A stretch of 47,298 bases of DNA from contig DATEHZ010000040.1 of the NCBI GenBank assembly GCA_035279385.1, positions 1-47,298 on the forward strand, written 5' to 3'. Under the pieces are notes generated by a model that saw only the letters and a list, made by a program, of their open reading frames with translations, had not been told where the DNA came from and searched no databases. Source of the DNA: DATGJX01 sp035279385 (GTDB taxonomy: Bacteria > Vulcanimicrobiota > Vulcanimicrobiia > Vulcanimicrobiales > Vulcanimicrobiaceae). This document shows, piece after piece, positions 1 through 7,712 of the stretch. The translations under genes were made by a program, and so were the position numbers. The first letter of the stretch is position 1; the number at the start of each line of letters is the position of its first letter.

Positions 1-277
1 CCACGAAGTGGTAGAACTGCCAGAAAATAATGAACGGCGGTGCGGTCTCGCGCAGCGCGCCGATGTCGTATTTATAACCGTTCGCGTTCAATCCGTACGA
101 ACGCGCCGCGCGCAGAACGTTGCCCGCGGAGCTGCCGTCACGCGTTACGCCGCACGCCACGCGCAACTCTTCGAGCGGCACGTGCCGGCCGTAGTACCCC
201 AAAATCATTGCGAGTGAAGCGGCTCCGCACTCGACCGCTTCCATTTGCAGCACGGTCGGCGTTCGGGCGAGCTTCAT
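1..277 (-). CDS. NHLM-type peptide exporter: C39 peptidase/ABC transporter, N-terminal part only
   Basis: This is the first 92 codons of a gene that leaves the window on the left. The visible part is a C39 papain-like peptidase domain: the catalytic cysteine lies in VECGAASLAMIL (residues 14-25), and the expected histidine follows near residue 90 in FWQFYHFV. In bacteriocin exporters of the NHLM/PCAT type this domain cleaves the leader after a double-glycine motif, and the fused membrane and ATPase domains, here outside the window, export the product. The ATG at 277 overlaps the stop of the upstream membrane-fusion gene as ATGA, so the two are translationally coupled. The domain call is firm; full length and exact subfamily cannot be checked here. 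Confidence 0.88.
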   Translation of the reverse strand, partial: MKLARTPTVLQMEAVECGAASLAMILGYYGRHVPLEELRVACGVTRDGSSAGNVLRAARSYGLNANGYKYDIGALRETAPPFIIFWQFYHFV

Positions 278-1092
278 GAGCGGTTTTGGCTCTGCGGTAG
301 AAGAAAGGTGACGGGTGCGCGCTCGTCGACAACGACCGTCGCCGTGCACGGCGTTCCCGGCGAGAGCGTGCGGCCGGCGTTTCGCAGACCGGACCAGACC
401 AATTGTCCGCGTTCGTCCACATCGAGCGCGATGTGCACCTCGCGCATCGGAACGTCGGGCGAGAACGTTGCCGCTACGGCGTCGTTTTGCAGTGCGGCTT
501 TTATGCGATCGGCGCTTGCGGGGAACGGCGCCGCGTAGACCACGTGACCGCGCAGGAATCCGAAGACGTCCGGGCGCGCGTCGGCGGGCGAGAGGCGAAC
601 CGGCATTCCCACCGCAACGCGGCGATCGGTTTCAACCGGAACGAAGATCACGGCGACGGGACTCGCGCCCGCGGGTTCGATCGTCGCCACCACGTCGCCC
701 GAACGCACGAAGCTGCCAATTTGCGGCGAGCGCTGCGCGAGTTTGCCTGCGGCGGGCGCGCGAAGGGCAACGACCTCACCGCTCGTCGTGCGCAAGCGCG
801 CGATGGCCGCTCCCTGGGCAACCATGTCGCCCACGCGGCCCGGCAGACCGATGAGCGTCCCGTTGCCGGTCGAAACGACGGGTTGTATGCCGCTGCCCGC
901 AACAACCACGCCGCGCCCGTTCAATCCGACCGGAACCCGGCCGAACACCGCCCAAATCGAGATCAGCACGAGCAGCACGCCGATAGCCGCGAGCGCCAAC
1001 GCGCTGCGCGCGGAAACGATCTCGATCGCCTCGTCGAACCGTTCTACGGAGTCGATCGACGCGACGGCCTTTTCCCGGAAGAGTTCGCTCAT
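274..1092 (-). CDS. NHLM-type secretion system membrane-fusion protein (HlyD family)
   Basis: A 272-residue periplasmic adaptor of the HlyD family. It has a short cytoplasmic N-terminus, one membrane anchor (about residues 32-52, ALALAAIGVLLVLISIWAVF), a biotinyl-lipoyl-like hairpin domain (about 65-145) and a beta-barrel domain, but no long coiled coil. Short adaptors of this kind are typical of NHLM bacteriocin systems. It probably links the C39-ABC exporter encoded next to it (ATGA overlap) to the outer membrane or cell surface. The ATG at 1092 also overlaps the stop of the preceding adaptor gene, so three exporter genes form one operon. The NHLM assignment rests on neighbours and size; the HlyD fold is clear. 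Confidence 0.82.
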   Translation of the reverse strand: MSELFREKAVASIDSVERFDEAIEIVSARSALALAAIGVLLVLISIWAVFGRVPVGLNGRGVVVAGSGIQPVVSTGNGTLIGLPGRVGDMVAQGAAIARLRTTSGEVVALRAPAAGKLAQRSPQIGSFVRSGDVVATIEPAGASPVAVIFVPVETDRRVAVGMPVRLSPADARPDVFGFLRGHVVYAAPFPASADRIKAALQNDAVAATFSPDVPMREVHIALDVDERGQLVWSGLRNAGRTLSPGTPCTATVVVDERAPVTFLLPQSQNRS

Positions 1093-2576
1093 GGCCGCAC
1101 CGCACTCGTTTGAGCGAGAACGGCGTCGCCCGGATGAAGGCCCGACGTGATGACGGACGCGTTGTTATTCGAGGTGCCGGCGGTCACCGGTTGGCGGCGT
1201 ACCCTGCCCTCGTGCATCAGGTACACGTAGGTGCCGGCGGCGTCGCTGCCGATCGCTTCGTTCGGTACGACGATCGCGCGGGCGAGCTGCGTCGTGAGGA
1301 TGTTGACGTCCACCGTCATACCGTCGCGCAAAAATGGCGGCGCGCCGTCGATGGCAATCGTCACGGGAACCGTGCGCGAGCTTCCCGGAGCATCGCCGGA
1401 GCGCATCGCCACGGGAGAAATATCCGTGACGCGGCCGCTCAGCGTATGGTGCGGGAAATCCTCACCGGCGATGATTGCGCGCTGTCCCGGACGCACGGCA
1501 ATAACGTCCTGTTCGTCGACCTTCGTCCGTACGACGAACGCCGTTTTGGCGGCAATCGTGACGATGGGCGATCCCGCGTCCACGGCATCGCCGGCTTGAA
1601 GCGGTCGAAGCGGATCGGCCTTCTCGGTCGCGACGCTCAGAACCGTCGCCGCGTACGGCGCGCGGATCTGCAGTGCGTCCGCCTGCTGCGTGGCGAAGTC
1701 GTATTCCGACGCCGCTTGCGCCGCCTGCGCCTGCGCGGCGGCGACGTCGCCCGCGCCCGAGTTTAAGCGCGCCGCAGCGAGCTGCGCCTGCGCCTGCGCG
1801 TACGCTTGTTGCGCCGATCGAAGATTGTCTTGGAGCACCGCGCGCGAACGCGTGAGCTGCGAATCGAGCGAGGACCGCTGCAGCGTCGCTTGATCGTATT
1901 CCGCTTTGGCCTGGTCGTACTTCGCCTGCGTCTGATCCAATTGGTCGAGCGAAACGGCTCCCTGCCGGTAAAGATCGCGATAGGCACGCAAGAGCCGGCG
2001 TGCTTCACGCCACGTGGCGGTCGCGGTAATGAGGCTTGCTTGCGCCTGCGCGCGCAAATCGGAAGCCGTCGAATTGCCGTAGCCGAGCCCGGACTGCAAA
2101 CCGTTCGTGAGATCTTGGCGCGCCTGTTCCAATCGCGCACGCGCCGTTTCGAGATTCGCTTGCGCCTCGATGACGTTCGCGCCGCCCGTTACTTGCACGC
2201 TCGAGGCTTTGGCGTTCGCGGACCGATACGCCGCGCCGGTGCTTTGGGCGGCGGAAAGAATTTGCGGATTCTCGAGCGTCGCGAGCAACTGTCCGGCACT
2301 TACGCGCTGCCCGGGTTTGACGAAGACTTGGCCCAACGTCGCGGCGACGCGCGCGGATAGCGTTTGAATTTGCGGATATTGAACGACGCCGCTCTCCGGC
2401 AGCTGCACGGAAAATGGTACGGGACGGATCGTCAGTATCGCAGGCGCCGGCGGTGCGCGGCGCGAGAACGCGATGCCGGCGATAACGGCGATCGCCAGCA
2501 GCAGTGCACTACCTGCGAGGACGAAAATTCGTTTACGTCCGCCGGTGTAGAATGGTTCGGCTCGGGCCTGCAACAA
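1089..2576 (-). CDS. HlyD-family efflux/secretion periplasmic adaptor
   Basis: A 495-residue membrane-fusion protein. A single N-terminal membrane helix lies at about residues 17-37, then a lipoyl-like half-motif (VKPGQRVSAGQLLATLENPQ), a long Ala/Gln-rich coiled coil (about 110-290), the second lipoyl half, and a beta-barrel/membrane-proximal domain at the C-terminus. Such adaptors span the periplasm and connect an inner-membrane transporter to an outer-membrane channel. The first in-frame start is TTG at 2576, directly after an in-frame stop; the next codon is also TTG and no ATG or GTG lies nearby, so the start is uncertain by one codon or more. It is the first gene of the visible export operon and gives the locus two adaptors, one long and one short. 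Confidence 0.8.
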   Translation of the reverse strand: MLQARAEPFYTGGRKRIFVLAGSALLLAIAVIAGIAFSRRAPPAPAILTIRPVPFSVQLPESGVVQYPQIQTLSARVAATLGQVFVKPGQRVSAGQLLATLENPQILSAAQSTGAAYRSANAKASSVQVTGGANVIEAQANLETARARLEQARQDLTNGLQSGLGYGNSTASDLRAQAQASLITATATWREARRLLRAYRDLYRQGAVSLDQLDQTQAKYDQAKAEYDQATLQRSSLDSQLTRSRAVLQDNLRSAQQAYAQAQAQLAAARLNSGAGDVAAAQAQAAQAASEYDFATQQADALQIRAPYAATVLSVATEKADPLRPLQAGDAVDAGSPIVTIAAKTAFVVRTKVDEQDVIAVRPGQRAIIAGEDFPHHTLSGRVTDISPVAMRSGDAPGSSRTVPVTIAIDGAPPFLRDGMTVDVNILTTQLARAIVVPNEAIGSDAAGTYVYLMHEGRVRRQPVTAGTSNNNASVITSGLHPGDAVLAQTSAVRP

Positions 2577-2720
2577 TCAACGTACCTACCCGCCGTTTCA
2601 TGGACTGCGTGTTTCCGCTCGTTCTCGTTACGCGCGCAAAAAGCCCGCCGCGATCGCCACAACCAACCGAGCAAAAAAACAACCCTGAGTCTTTGTACCT
2701 ATAGAAACGCGCGCGCGGAA
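2577..2720. other. intergenic gap between carboxylase operon end and export operon start
   Basis: This 144-bp gap separates the last gene of the lipid operon from the first gene of the export operon, both on the minus strand. A run of seven A on the plus strand (2673-2679) reads as U7 in the minus transcript, but I see no strong hairpin directly before it, so a terminator is possible rather than shown. No convincing -10/-35 pair for the export operon stands out. It is more AT-rich than the genes on either side. Confidence 0.4.
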
Positions 2721-4493
2721 TTAGTCGATCGTCACAAGAGCCGAATGCGCCTCGACGGTGTCGCCCGGCTTCACGTGAATCTTGCCGGCGGTGCCGGTTT
2801 TGTGCGCGCGAATCTCGTTCATCATCTTCATGGCCTCGACGACCGCGACGACCTGTCCCTGCGCGACGGCGTCACCCGGATTGACGCCAATCTCGACGAC
2901 GACGCCGTGCATCGGCGAGGTGACGTCGTTGCCGCCGGAGGCAACGGCGCGCTTCTTATGCGCGATGCGCGGCGCCGCTTTTCCCGGCGACGACGCGCGT
3001 ACCGTACCCGCCGGAAGATCGATGAGCCGCACGCGGTACAGTTTGTCGTTCACCTCGACGCGAAACGTGGGCGCTGCGCCCTCGTCGCCACGCGCAGGTG
3101 TCGAAGCATCGCCCAACGCCCTCGACGCGGCCGTCGCGCTGCCGTTCGCCGCGTACAGTTCCGCTGCAAACGCCTCGAGCGTTGCGGTGCCGTACGTTGC
3201 GTTCTGGACCGGACCGTGATCGCAGAGCGCGCGAAGCAGCGGCAGCGTCGTCGGTACGCCGCCGATCTCGTACTCGTCGATCGCGCGGCGAAGCCGCGCG
3301 ATGGCCTGGTCGCGCGTCGGCGCCCAGACGATGAGTTTGGCGATCATCGAGTCGTAGTCGGGCGTAATCGTGAAGCCGGGATATGCTGCGGAGTCGATGC
3401 GCACGCCCGGACCCGCAGGCTCGCGGTACGCGGTGACGGTTCCCGGCGCCGGACGGAAGTTGTGCGCCGGATCTTCGGCGTTGACGCGGCCTTCGATGGC
3501 AAAGCCGCGAAACGCGAGGGCGGACTGATCGTATCCGAGATGCTCGCCTGCCGCCACGCGGATTTGTTCGCGAATCAAGTCGATGCCGCTAATCATTTCG
3601 CTGACCGTGTGCTCGACTTGGATGCGCGTGTTCATTTCGAGGAAGAAGAAGTCGTCGCCGCTGACCAAACACTCGATCGTACCGACGCTGTCGTACCCGA
3701 TCGCCTTGGCGGCCCTGATGCCGGCGTCGCGCATCCCTTCTCGCACCTTCTGCGAGATCGACGCGGGCGCTTCTTCCCAGAGTTTTTGATGGCGGCGCTG
3801 CAGCGAGCAATCGCGCTCGCCGACGTGCAGCACCGTACCGTGTTTGTCCGCGAGCACTTGCAGTTCGACGTGTTTGGGATTGTCCAAATACCGCTCGGCG
3901 TAGATCGTGCCGTTCTTGAAATACGCTTCGGCCTCGCGCTGCGCCGTCGCCAGCGCGGCCGGCAGTTCTTCCAGGGTGCGCGCGACTTTGAGCCCCTTAC
4001 CTCCGCCGCCGCCCGAGGCTTTGAGCGCGAGCGGAAGACCGTAGCGCTCCGCCGCTTCACGTGCGCCCCGCTCGTCGGCGATCGCCTCCGTTCCGCCCGG
4101 CACGACGGGAACGCCCGCTTTGACCATCGCTTGCCGCGCGCGCACCTTGTCGCCCATCGCGTCGATCGCATCGGGATGCGGACCAATCCAGGACAAACCC
4201 GCGCCGATGACGGCGCGCGCGAATCCGGCGTTCTCCGCCAGAAATCCGTAGCCCGGATGAATCGCTTGCGCGCCCGAGCGTTTCGCGGCGTCCAGCAGTT
4301 TCTCGACGTTCAAGTAGCTCTGCGAGGGCGATGCGGGACCGAGCAGGAACGCCTCGTCCGCCATGCGCACGTGCAGCGCGTCGCGATCGATTTCCGAATA
4401 CACCGCGACGGTCGCGATGCCCATCTCGCGAGCGGTGCGAATGATCCGGATCGCAATCTCGCCGCGATTCGCAATCAGGATCTTACTGAACAC
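2721..4493 (-). CDS. acyl-CoA carboxylase alpha subunit (biotin carboxylase fused to biotin carrier domain)
   Basis: This 590-residue protein carries out the first half-reaction of acyl-CoA carboxylation, ATP-dependent carboxylation of its own biotin. The N-terminus (FSKILIANRGEIAIRIIRTA) starts the biotin-carboxylase domain; the ATP-grasp glycine loop KASGGGGGKG and the signature EMNTRIQVEH follow, ending near residue 450. A variable linker leads to the biotinyl domain, where the biotin-accepting lysine is Lys556 in EAMKMMNE. This alpha-chain layout is typical of acetyl/propionyl-CoA carboxylases of actinobacteria and related groups. The start is GTG at 4493, with GGAGAG five bases upstream, inside the end of the small epsilon-like gene. 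The acyl-CoA specificity (acetyl versus propionyl) is set by the beta subunit and cannot be read here. Confidence 0.92.
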   Translation of the reverse strand: MFSKILIANRGEIAIRIIRTAREMGIATVAVYSEIDRDALHVRMADEAFLLGPASPSQSYLNVEKLLDAAKRSGAQAIHPGYGFLAENAGFARAVIGAGLSWIGPHPDAIDAMGDKVRARQAMVKAGVPVVPGGTEAIADERGAREAAERYGLPLALKASGGGGGKGLKVARTLEELPAALATAQREAEAYFKNGTIYAERYLDNPKHVELQVLADKHGTVLHVGERDCSLQRRHQKLWEEAPASISQKVREGMRDAGIRAAKAIGYDSVGTIECLVSGDDFFFLEMNTRIQVEHTVSEMISGIDLIREQIRVAAGEHLGYDQSALAFRGFAIEGRVNAEDPAHNFRPAPGTVTAYREPAGPGVRIDSAAYPGFTITPDYDSMIAKLIVWAPTRDQAIARLRRAIDEYEIGGVPTTLPLLRALCDHGPVQNATYGTATLEAFAAELYAANGSATAASRALGDASTPARGDEGAAPTFRVEVNDKLYRVRLIDLPAGTVRASSPGKAAPRIAHKKRAVASGGNDVTSPMHGVVVEIGVNPGDAVAQGQVVAVVEAMKMMNEIRAHKTGTAGKIHVKPGDTVEAHSALVTID

Positions 4494-4611
4494 CGGCGCT
4501 CTCCATGCGCGCTTGGCGCTTCCAGGCCGAGACCGGCTGCGGCGGTTCTTCCGGCTGCTGCGTCAGTGCGCCAATCGCTGCAGCAACCGCAGCAAGTTCG
4601 TCCTCCGTCAC
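4483..4611 (-). CDS. 42-aa acyl-CoA carboxylase epsilon-like small subunit
   Basis: A very small gene that is easy to miss. GTG at 4611 overlaps the fabI stop as GTGA, and its TAA lies 11 bases inside the start of the biotin-carboxylase gene. The protein starts with an acidic, alanine-rich helix (TEDELAAVAAAIGAL), has a short proline-rich middle (QPEEPPQPV) and ends in a basic helix containing SAWKRQARMES. Epsilon subunits of actinobacterial acyl-CoA carboxylases, and related OadG-like small proteins, share this layout: a short EELAAL-type helix followed by S-x-W and a run of basic residues. It probably helps alpha and beta chains assemble. The overlaps on both sides and its place next to the alpha gene support it as real. 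Confidence 0.68.
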   Translation of the reverse strand: MTEDELAAVAAAIGALTQQPEEPPQPVSAWKRQARMESAGVQ

Positions 4612-5396
4612 TTCTGCGCCATCTCGGGCGGAAGCATGCCGACCGCATGAAAGCCGGAGTCCACGAAATGGATGTCGGCGGTAATTGCGGCCGAAAGATC
4701 GGATGCCAAGTATACGGCGGTATTGCCGACGTCGTCGGCGGTCACGTTGCGGCGAAGCGGCGCCATCTGCGGCACCACGTCGAGCATCTTCACGGCGCCC
4801 GAGACTTGCCGCATGCTGGCAGTCTTGATCGGTCCCGCGGAGATGGCGTTCACGCGGATGCCCCGCGAACCCAGATCGAACGCCAAATATCGTACGGACG
4901 ATTCCAGCGCCGCCTTGGCGATGCCCATCAAATTATAGTTCGGTACGATCGTCGTCGAACCGTAATACGTCATCGCCATAATCGAAGCGTTGTCGTTCAA
5001 CTGTTCGCGAAGCGCGTTTACGAGCGCGAGCAGCGAGTATGCCGAAACGTCGAGCGCGATCTTGAAGCCGTCGCGCGTCGTGTCGTACACGGTGCCGGCC
5101 AAGTCTTTCTTGTCGGCGAACGCGATGGAATGCACGACGATGTCGAGGTTGCCGAAACTCCGGAGGGCCTGGGCCGTCGCGCGCAGCGACTCGTCGGAGG
5201 AGACGTCGCACTCCACGACCGGCCCGCCGCCGAACTCTGCAGCGATTTTTTCGACGGACTCCTTGACGCGCTCGCCTTGATACGTGTACGCAATCTCTGC
5301 GCCGTGTGCGTGCAACCGGCGTGCGATGCCGGTCGCAATCGACCACTGGTTGGCGACGCCCGTTACGAGCGCTTTCTTTCCTTCTAACAATTTCAC
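4608..5396 (-). CDS. fabI: enoyl-[acyl-carrier-protein] reductase FabI
   Basis: A 262-residue short-chain dehydrogenase of the FabI type, which performs the last reduction of each fatty-acid elongation cycle using NADH or NADPH. The N-terminal nucleotide-binding segment is GKKALVTGVANQWSIATGIA, the FabI form of the Rossmann glycine motif with its NxxSIA sequence. The catalytic Tyr and Lys are in YNLMGIAK (Y-x6-K), and RVNAISAGPIKTASM follows, as in known FabI proteins. Length matches the family (about 255-265). The start is GTG at 5396, with AAAGG five to six bases upstream. Its position between carboxyltransferase and biotin-carboxylase genes points to coordinated supply of malonyl-CoA and fatty acids. 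Confidence 0.94.
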   Translation of the reverse strand: MKLLEGKKALVTGVANQWSIATGIARRLHAHGAEIAYTYQGERVKESVEKIAAEFGGGPVVECDVSSDESLRATAQALRSFGNLDIVVHSIAFADKKDLAGTVYDTTRDGFKIALDVSAYSLLALVNALREQLNDNASIMAMTYYGSTTIVPNYNLMGIAKAALESSVRYLAFDLGSRGIRVNAISAGPIKTASMRQVSGAVKMLDVVPQMAPLRRNVTADDVGNTAVYLASDLSAAITADIHFVDSGFHAVGMLPPEMAQK

Positions 5397-5419
5397 AGCG
5401 CCTTTAAGTACCCCATCTT

Positions 5420-5444
5420 GTCATGCTGAGCCTCTCGAAGCACG
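5420..5444. repeat. dispersed-repeat-like 25-mer (TCATGCTGAGCCTCTCGAAGCACG type)
   Basis: The gap between fabI and the DsrE-like gene contains TCATGCTGAGCCTCTCGAAG and a few more bases. It closely resembles a short extragenic repeat (CTTCGACAAGCTCAGCATGA and variants) scattered in the intergenic DNA of many unrelated bacterial genomes. It ends just before the DsrE-like stop codon. Only this copy was noticed in the window, so calling it a repeat relies on recall of the motif, not on copies seen here. Confidence 0.5.
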
Positions 5445-5447
5445 CGG

Positions 5448-6086
5448 CTACAAACTGGACTGTACGTACGTGAACTTCGCTTCCTGGCAGGCGTTGATGG
5501 CCATCACCCCGGCGGGAACGACCAGCGCGCCCGGCACGATGCCGGCCATGATCGCGGCATGCGCCTTTTCCTTCGGCATCTCCAGCGCGCCGGCGGCGAT
5601 TTCGCTGAAACCCTCAATCGCGTTATGGCAGACGAAAAACGACGATCCGCGTTTGACCATCTGCGCAACGTCGCTCAGGTACGGATTGCCTTTGCCGGGT
5701 TTCGCATCGGAGAACTCCGCTCGAACCTTCGCCGGTGCGTTCTTGAGCGAAGGAAGCAGCAGATCGTTCCAAACGCCGCTCGTCATCGCCAGCGCGATTG
5801 CCGCTCCGTGATACAGCACCGCTACCGTTTGCACGGATCCCGGCGCCTCGCCGAGATACCGTTCGTACGCGTTCATCGTGTTCGCCATGCCGGACATGAC
5901 GTCGCCGCCGTCGATAGCGACGGCGCCGAAGCACTGCTTGTGCTTGGCCGGCTTGGCCAGAATGGCGTCGAACCGCGCGCGATCGAAGGTGAACGATGCG
6001 GATGGCGCCGGCGATGCGGCGTCCGCGATCGAAGGCGCAAGCGCGAAGAGACTCGTGGTGAGTAGGAAGTCTTTGCGGGTGTTCAC
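5448..6086 (-). CDS. exported DsrE-like protein
   Basis: About 212 residues. It has an N-terminal signal-like segment (TRKDFLLTTSLFALAPSIADA), so it is probably exported, and a DsrE/TusD-like fold: a start-of-domain strand, YHGAAIALAMTSGVWNDLL in the middle, a conserved cysteine in SSFFVCHNA, and the family's typical end (VVPAGVMAINACQEAKFTYVQ). DsrE-fold proteins often handle sulfane sulfur through a cysteine, but activity is not proven here. GTG at 6086 is preferred because GGAG lies nine bases upstream; ATG at 6101, directly after the carboxyltransferase stop (TAAATG), would add five residues. It is cotranscribed with lipid genes for no obvious reason. Confidence 0.66.
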   Translation of the reverse strand: MNTRKDFLLTTSLFALAPSIADAASPAPSASFTFDRARFDAILAKPAKHKQCFGAVAIDGGDVMSGMANTMNAYERYLGEAPGSVQTVAVLYHGAAIALAMTSGVWNDLLLPSLKNAPAKVRAEFSDAKPGKGNPYLSDVAQMVKRGSSFFVCHNAIEGFSEIAAGALEMPKEKAHAAIMAGIVPGALVVPAGVMAINACQEAKFTYVQSSL

Positions 6087-6101
6087 GCGTTCGTGCTCCA
6101 T

Positions 6102-7655
6102 TTACAGGGGGATGTTGCCGTGCTTGCGTTTCGGCCGCTCGACGCGCTTGTTCGCGAGCATCTCCAGCGATCGCGCGATGACGCCGCGCGTGGCGTGCGC
6201 TTCGATGATGTCGTCGACGTAGCCGCGCTGCGCCGCGATGAACGGATTTGCGAAGCGGTCGGTGTACGTGTCGATCAGTTCCTGCATCTTGGCGTTCTTG
6301 TCTTTCGCGGCGGCGATCTCGCGGCGGAAGATCGTCTTGACCGCTCCTTCGGCGCCCATCACCGCGATCTCGGCGGTCGGCCACGCGACGTTGACGTCGG
6401 CGCGAATGTGTTTGCTGGCCATGACGTCGTACGCGCCGCCGTAGGCTTTGCGCGTGATGATCGTAATCTTGGGGACCGTCGCTTCGGCGAACGCGTACAG
6501 GAGTTTCGCGCCGTGCGTGATGATGCCGCCGTATTCCTGATCGGTGCCGGGCAGGAACCCGGGGACGTCGACGAACGTGACCAGCGGAATGTTGAAGGCA
6601 TCGCAAAAGCGCACGAAGCGCGCCGCCTTGATCGAACTCTTGATGTCCAGGACGCCCGCAAGAACGTTCGGCTGATTTGCGACGATGCCGACGGACTGCC
6701 CGTTTACGCGCCCGAACCCCGTAATGATGTTCTGCGCGAAGAGCGGCTGAATCTCGAAGAAGTCGCCGTCGTCCAGCACGGGCAGAATCACGTCGTGCAT
6801 ATCGTACGGCTTGTTCGGCGAATCGGGAACGATGTCGTCGAGTTCCAAGACCGGGCGCTGCGGATCGTCCTCGCACGCGAAGCGCGGCGGATCGTCCAGG
6901 TTATTCTGCGGGATGTAGGAGAGCAGCGTTCTGGTCATGTCGACCATCTCGTCCTCGTCCCCCGCCGTCAGATGCGCGACGCCGCTCCTGGTCGCGTGCG
7001 TCATCGCACCGCCGAGCTGTTCGAACGTCACGTCCTCGCCGGTCACCGTTTTGATGATCTCGGGGCCGGTGATGAACATCTGCGCGATCTGCTCGGTCAT
7101 GATGATGAAGTCCGTGATCGCCGGCGAATACACGGCGCCGCCGGCGCACGGTCCGGCGACCAGGCTGATCTGCGGAATCACTCCGCTGGCTTGCACGTTG
7201 CGCCAAAAGATCTCCGCATAGCCGCCCAGGCTGACGACCCCTTCCTGAATGCGCGCGCCGCCGGAGTCGTTGATGCCGATCATCGGCGAACCCGTGCGCA
7301 CCGCGAGGTCCATCACTTTGCAAATCTTCTCGGCGAAGACTTCGCCCAGCGATCCGCCCAGCACCGTGAAATCTTGCGAGAACAGGAAGACCGCACGTCC
7401 GTCGATGCTCGCGCGCCCCGTCACGACGCCGTCTCCGAGAAACTCTTTTTCGCCCAGACCGAACGCCGTCGTGCGGTGCACCGCGAAGCGGTCCAGTTCG
7501 GTGAACGAATCGGGGTCGACCAGCGCGTCGATGCGCTCGCGCGCCGTTCGCTTTCCCCGCTCGTGCTGCTTGTCGATCGCCGCCTGGCCGGCGGGCGCCA
7601 ACGCCTGCTCGCGCTTTCGAAGCAGCTCTGCGTACTTCTCCTCGTGCGTCCTCAT
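6102..7655 (-). CDS. acyl-CoA carboxylase beta subunit (carboxyltransferase, PccB/AccD-type)
   Basis: A 517-residue carboxyltransferase, the usual size for PccB/AccD5-type beta subunits. It transfers the carboxyl group from biotinyl-Lys on the alpha chain to an acyl-CoA. Both crotonase-like halves are visible: GKRTARERIDALVDPDSF near the N-terminus, GGARIQEGVVSL and GPCAGGAVYSPAITDF for one oxyanion region, and KAYGGAYDVMASKH for the other. The ATG at 7655 (MRTHEEKYAELLRK) was chosen because the frame upstream of it runs antisense through glgB and is not protein-like. It is the first gene of the lipid operon and shares a 57-bp divergent promoter region with glgB. Confidence 0.93.
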   Translation of the reverse strand: MRTHEEKYAELLRKREQALAPAGQAAIDKQHERGKRTARERIDALVDPDSFTELDRFAVHRTTAFGLGEKEFLGDGVVTGRASIDGRAVFLFSQDFTVLGGSLGEVFAEKICKVMDLAVRTGSPMIGINDSGGARIQEGVVSLGGYAEIFWRNVQASGVIPQISLVAGPCAGGAVYSPAITDFIIMTEQIAQMFITGPEIIKTVTGEDVTFEQLGGAMTHATRSGVAHLTAGDEDEMVDMTRTLLSYIPQNNLDDPPRFACEDDPQRPVLELDDIVPDSPNKPYDMHDVILPVLDDGDFFEIQPLFAQNIITGFGRVNGQSVGIVANQPNVLAGVLDIKSSIKAARFVRFCDAFNIPLVTFVDVPGFLPGTDQEYGGIITHGAKLLYAFAEATVPKITIITRKAYGGAYDVMASKHIRADVNVAWPTAEIAVMGAEGAVKTIFRREIAAAKDKNAKMQELIDTYTDRFANPFIAAQRGYVDDIIEAHATRGVIARSLEMLANKRVERPKRKHGNIPL

Positions 7656-7712
7656 CGCGGCTAGCTTGAACGCGGGGATGAGTTCCCCCTCGGCCGGATA
7701 TAATACGGCGGC
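7656..7712. promoter_or_regulatory. divergent promoter region pccB-like/glgB; probable leaderless glgB transcript
   Basis: All control DNA for both divergent operons must fit in 57 bp. TATAAT at 7699-7704 is a perfect -10 for glgB and ends eight bases before its ATG (7713), so transcription would begin at or next to the start codon; no Shine-Dalgarno sequence fits in between. The opposite strand over the same bases reads TATTAT, a possible -10 for the carboxylase operon about 45 bases from its ATG. No good -35 is visible for either. Confidence 0.6.

Noticed and set aside
2364..5387. Plus-strand open frame of 1007 codons
   Set aside because: Antisense to the biotin carboxylase and fabI genes; arginine/alanine/histidine-rich with no domains, a usual artefact of GC-rich third positions.
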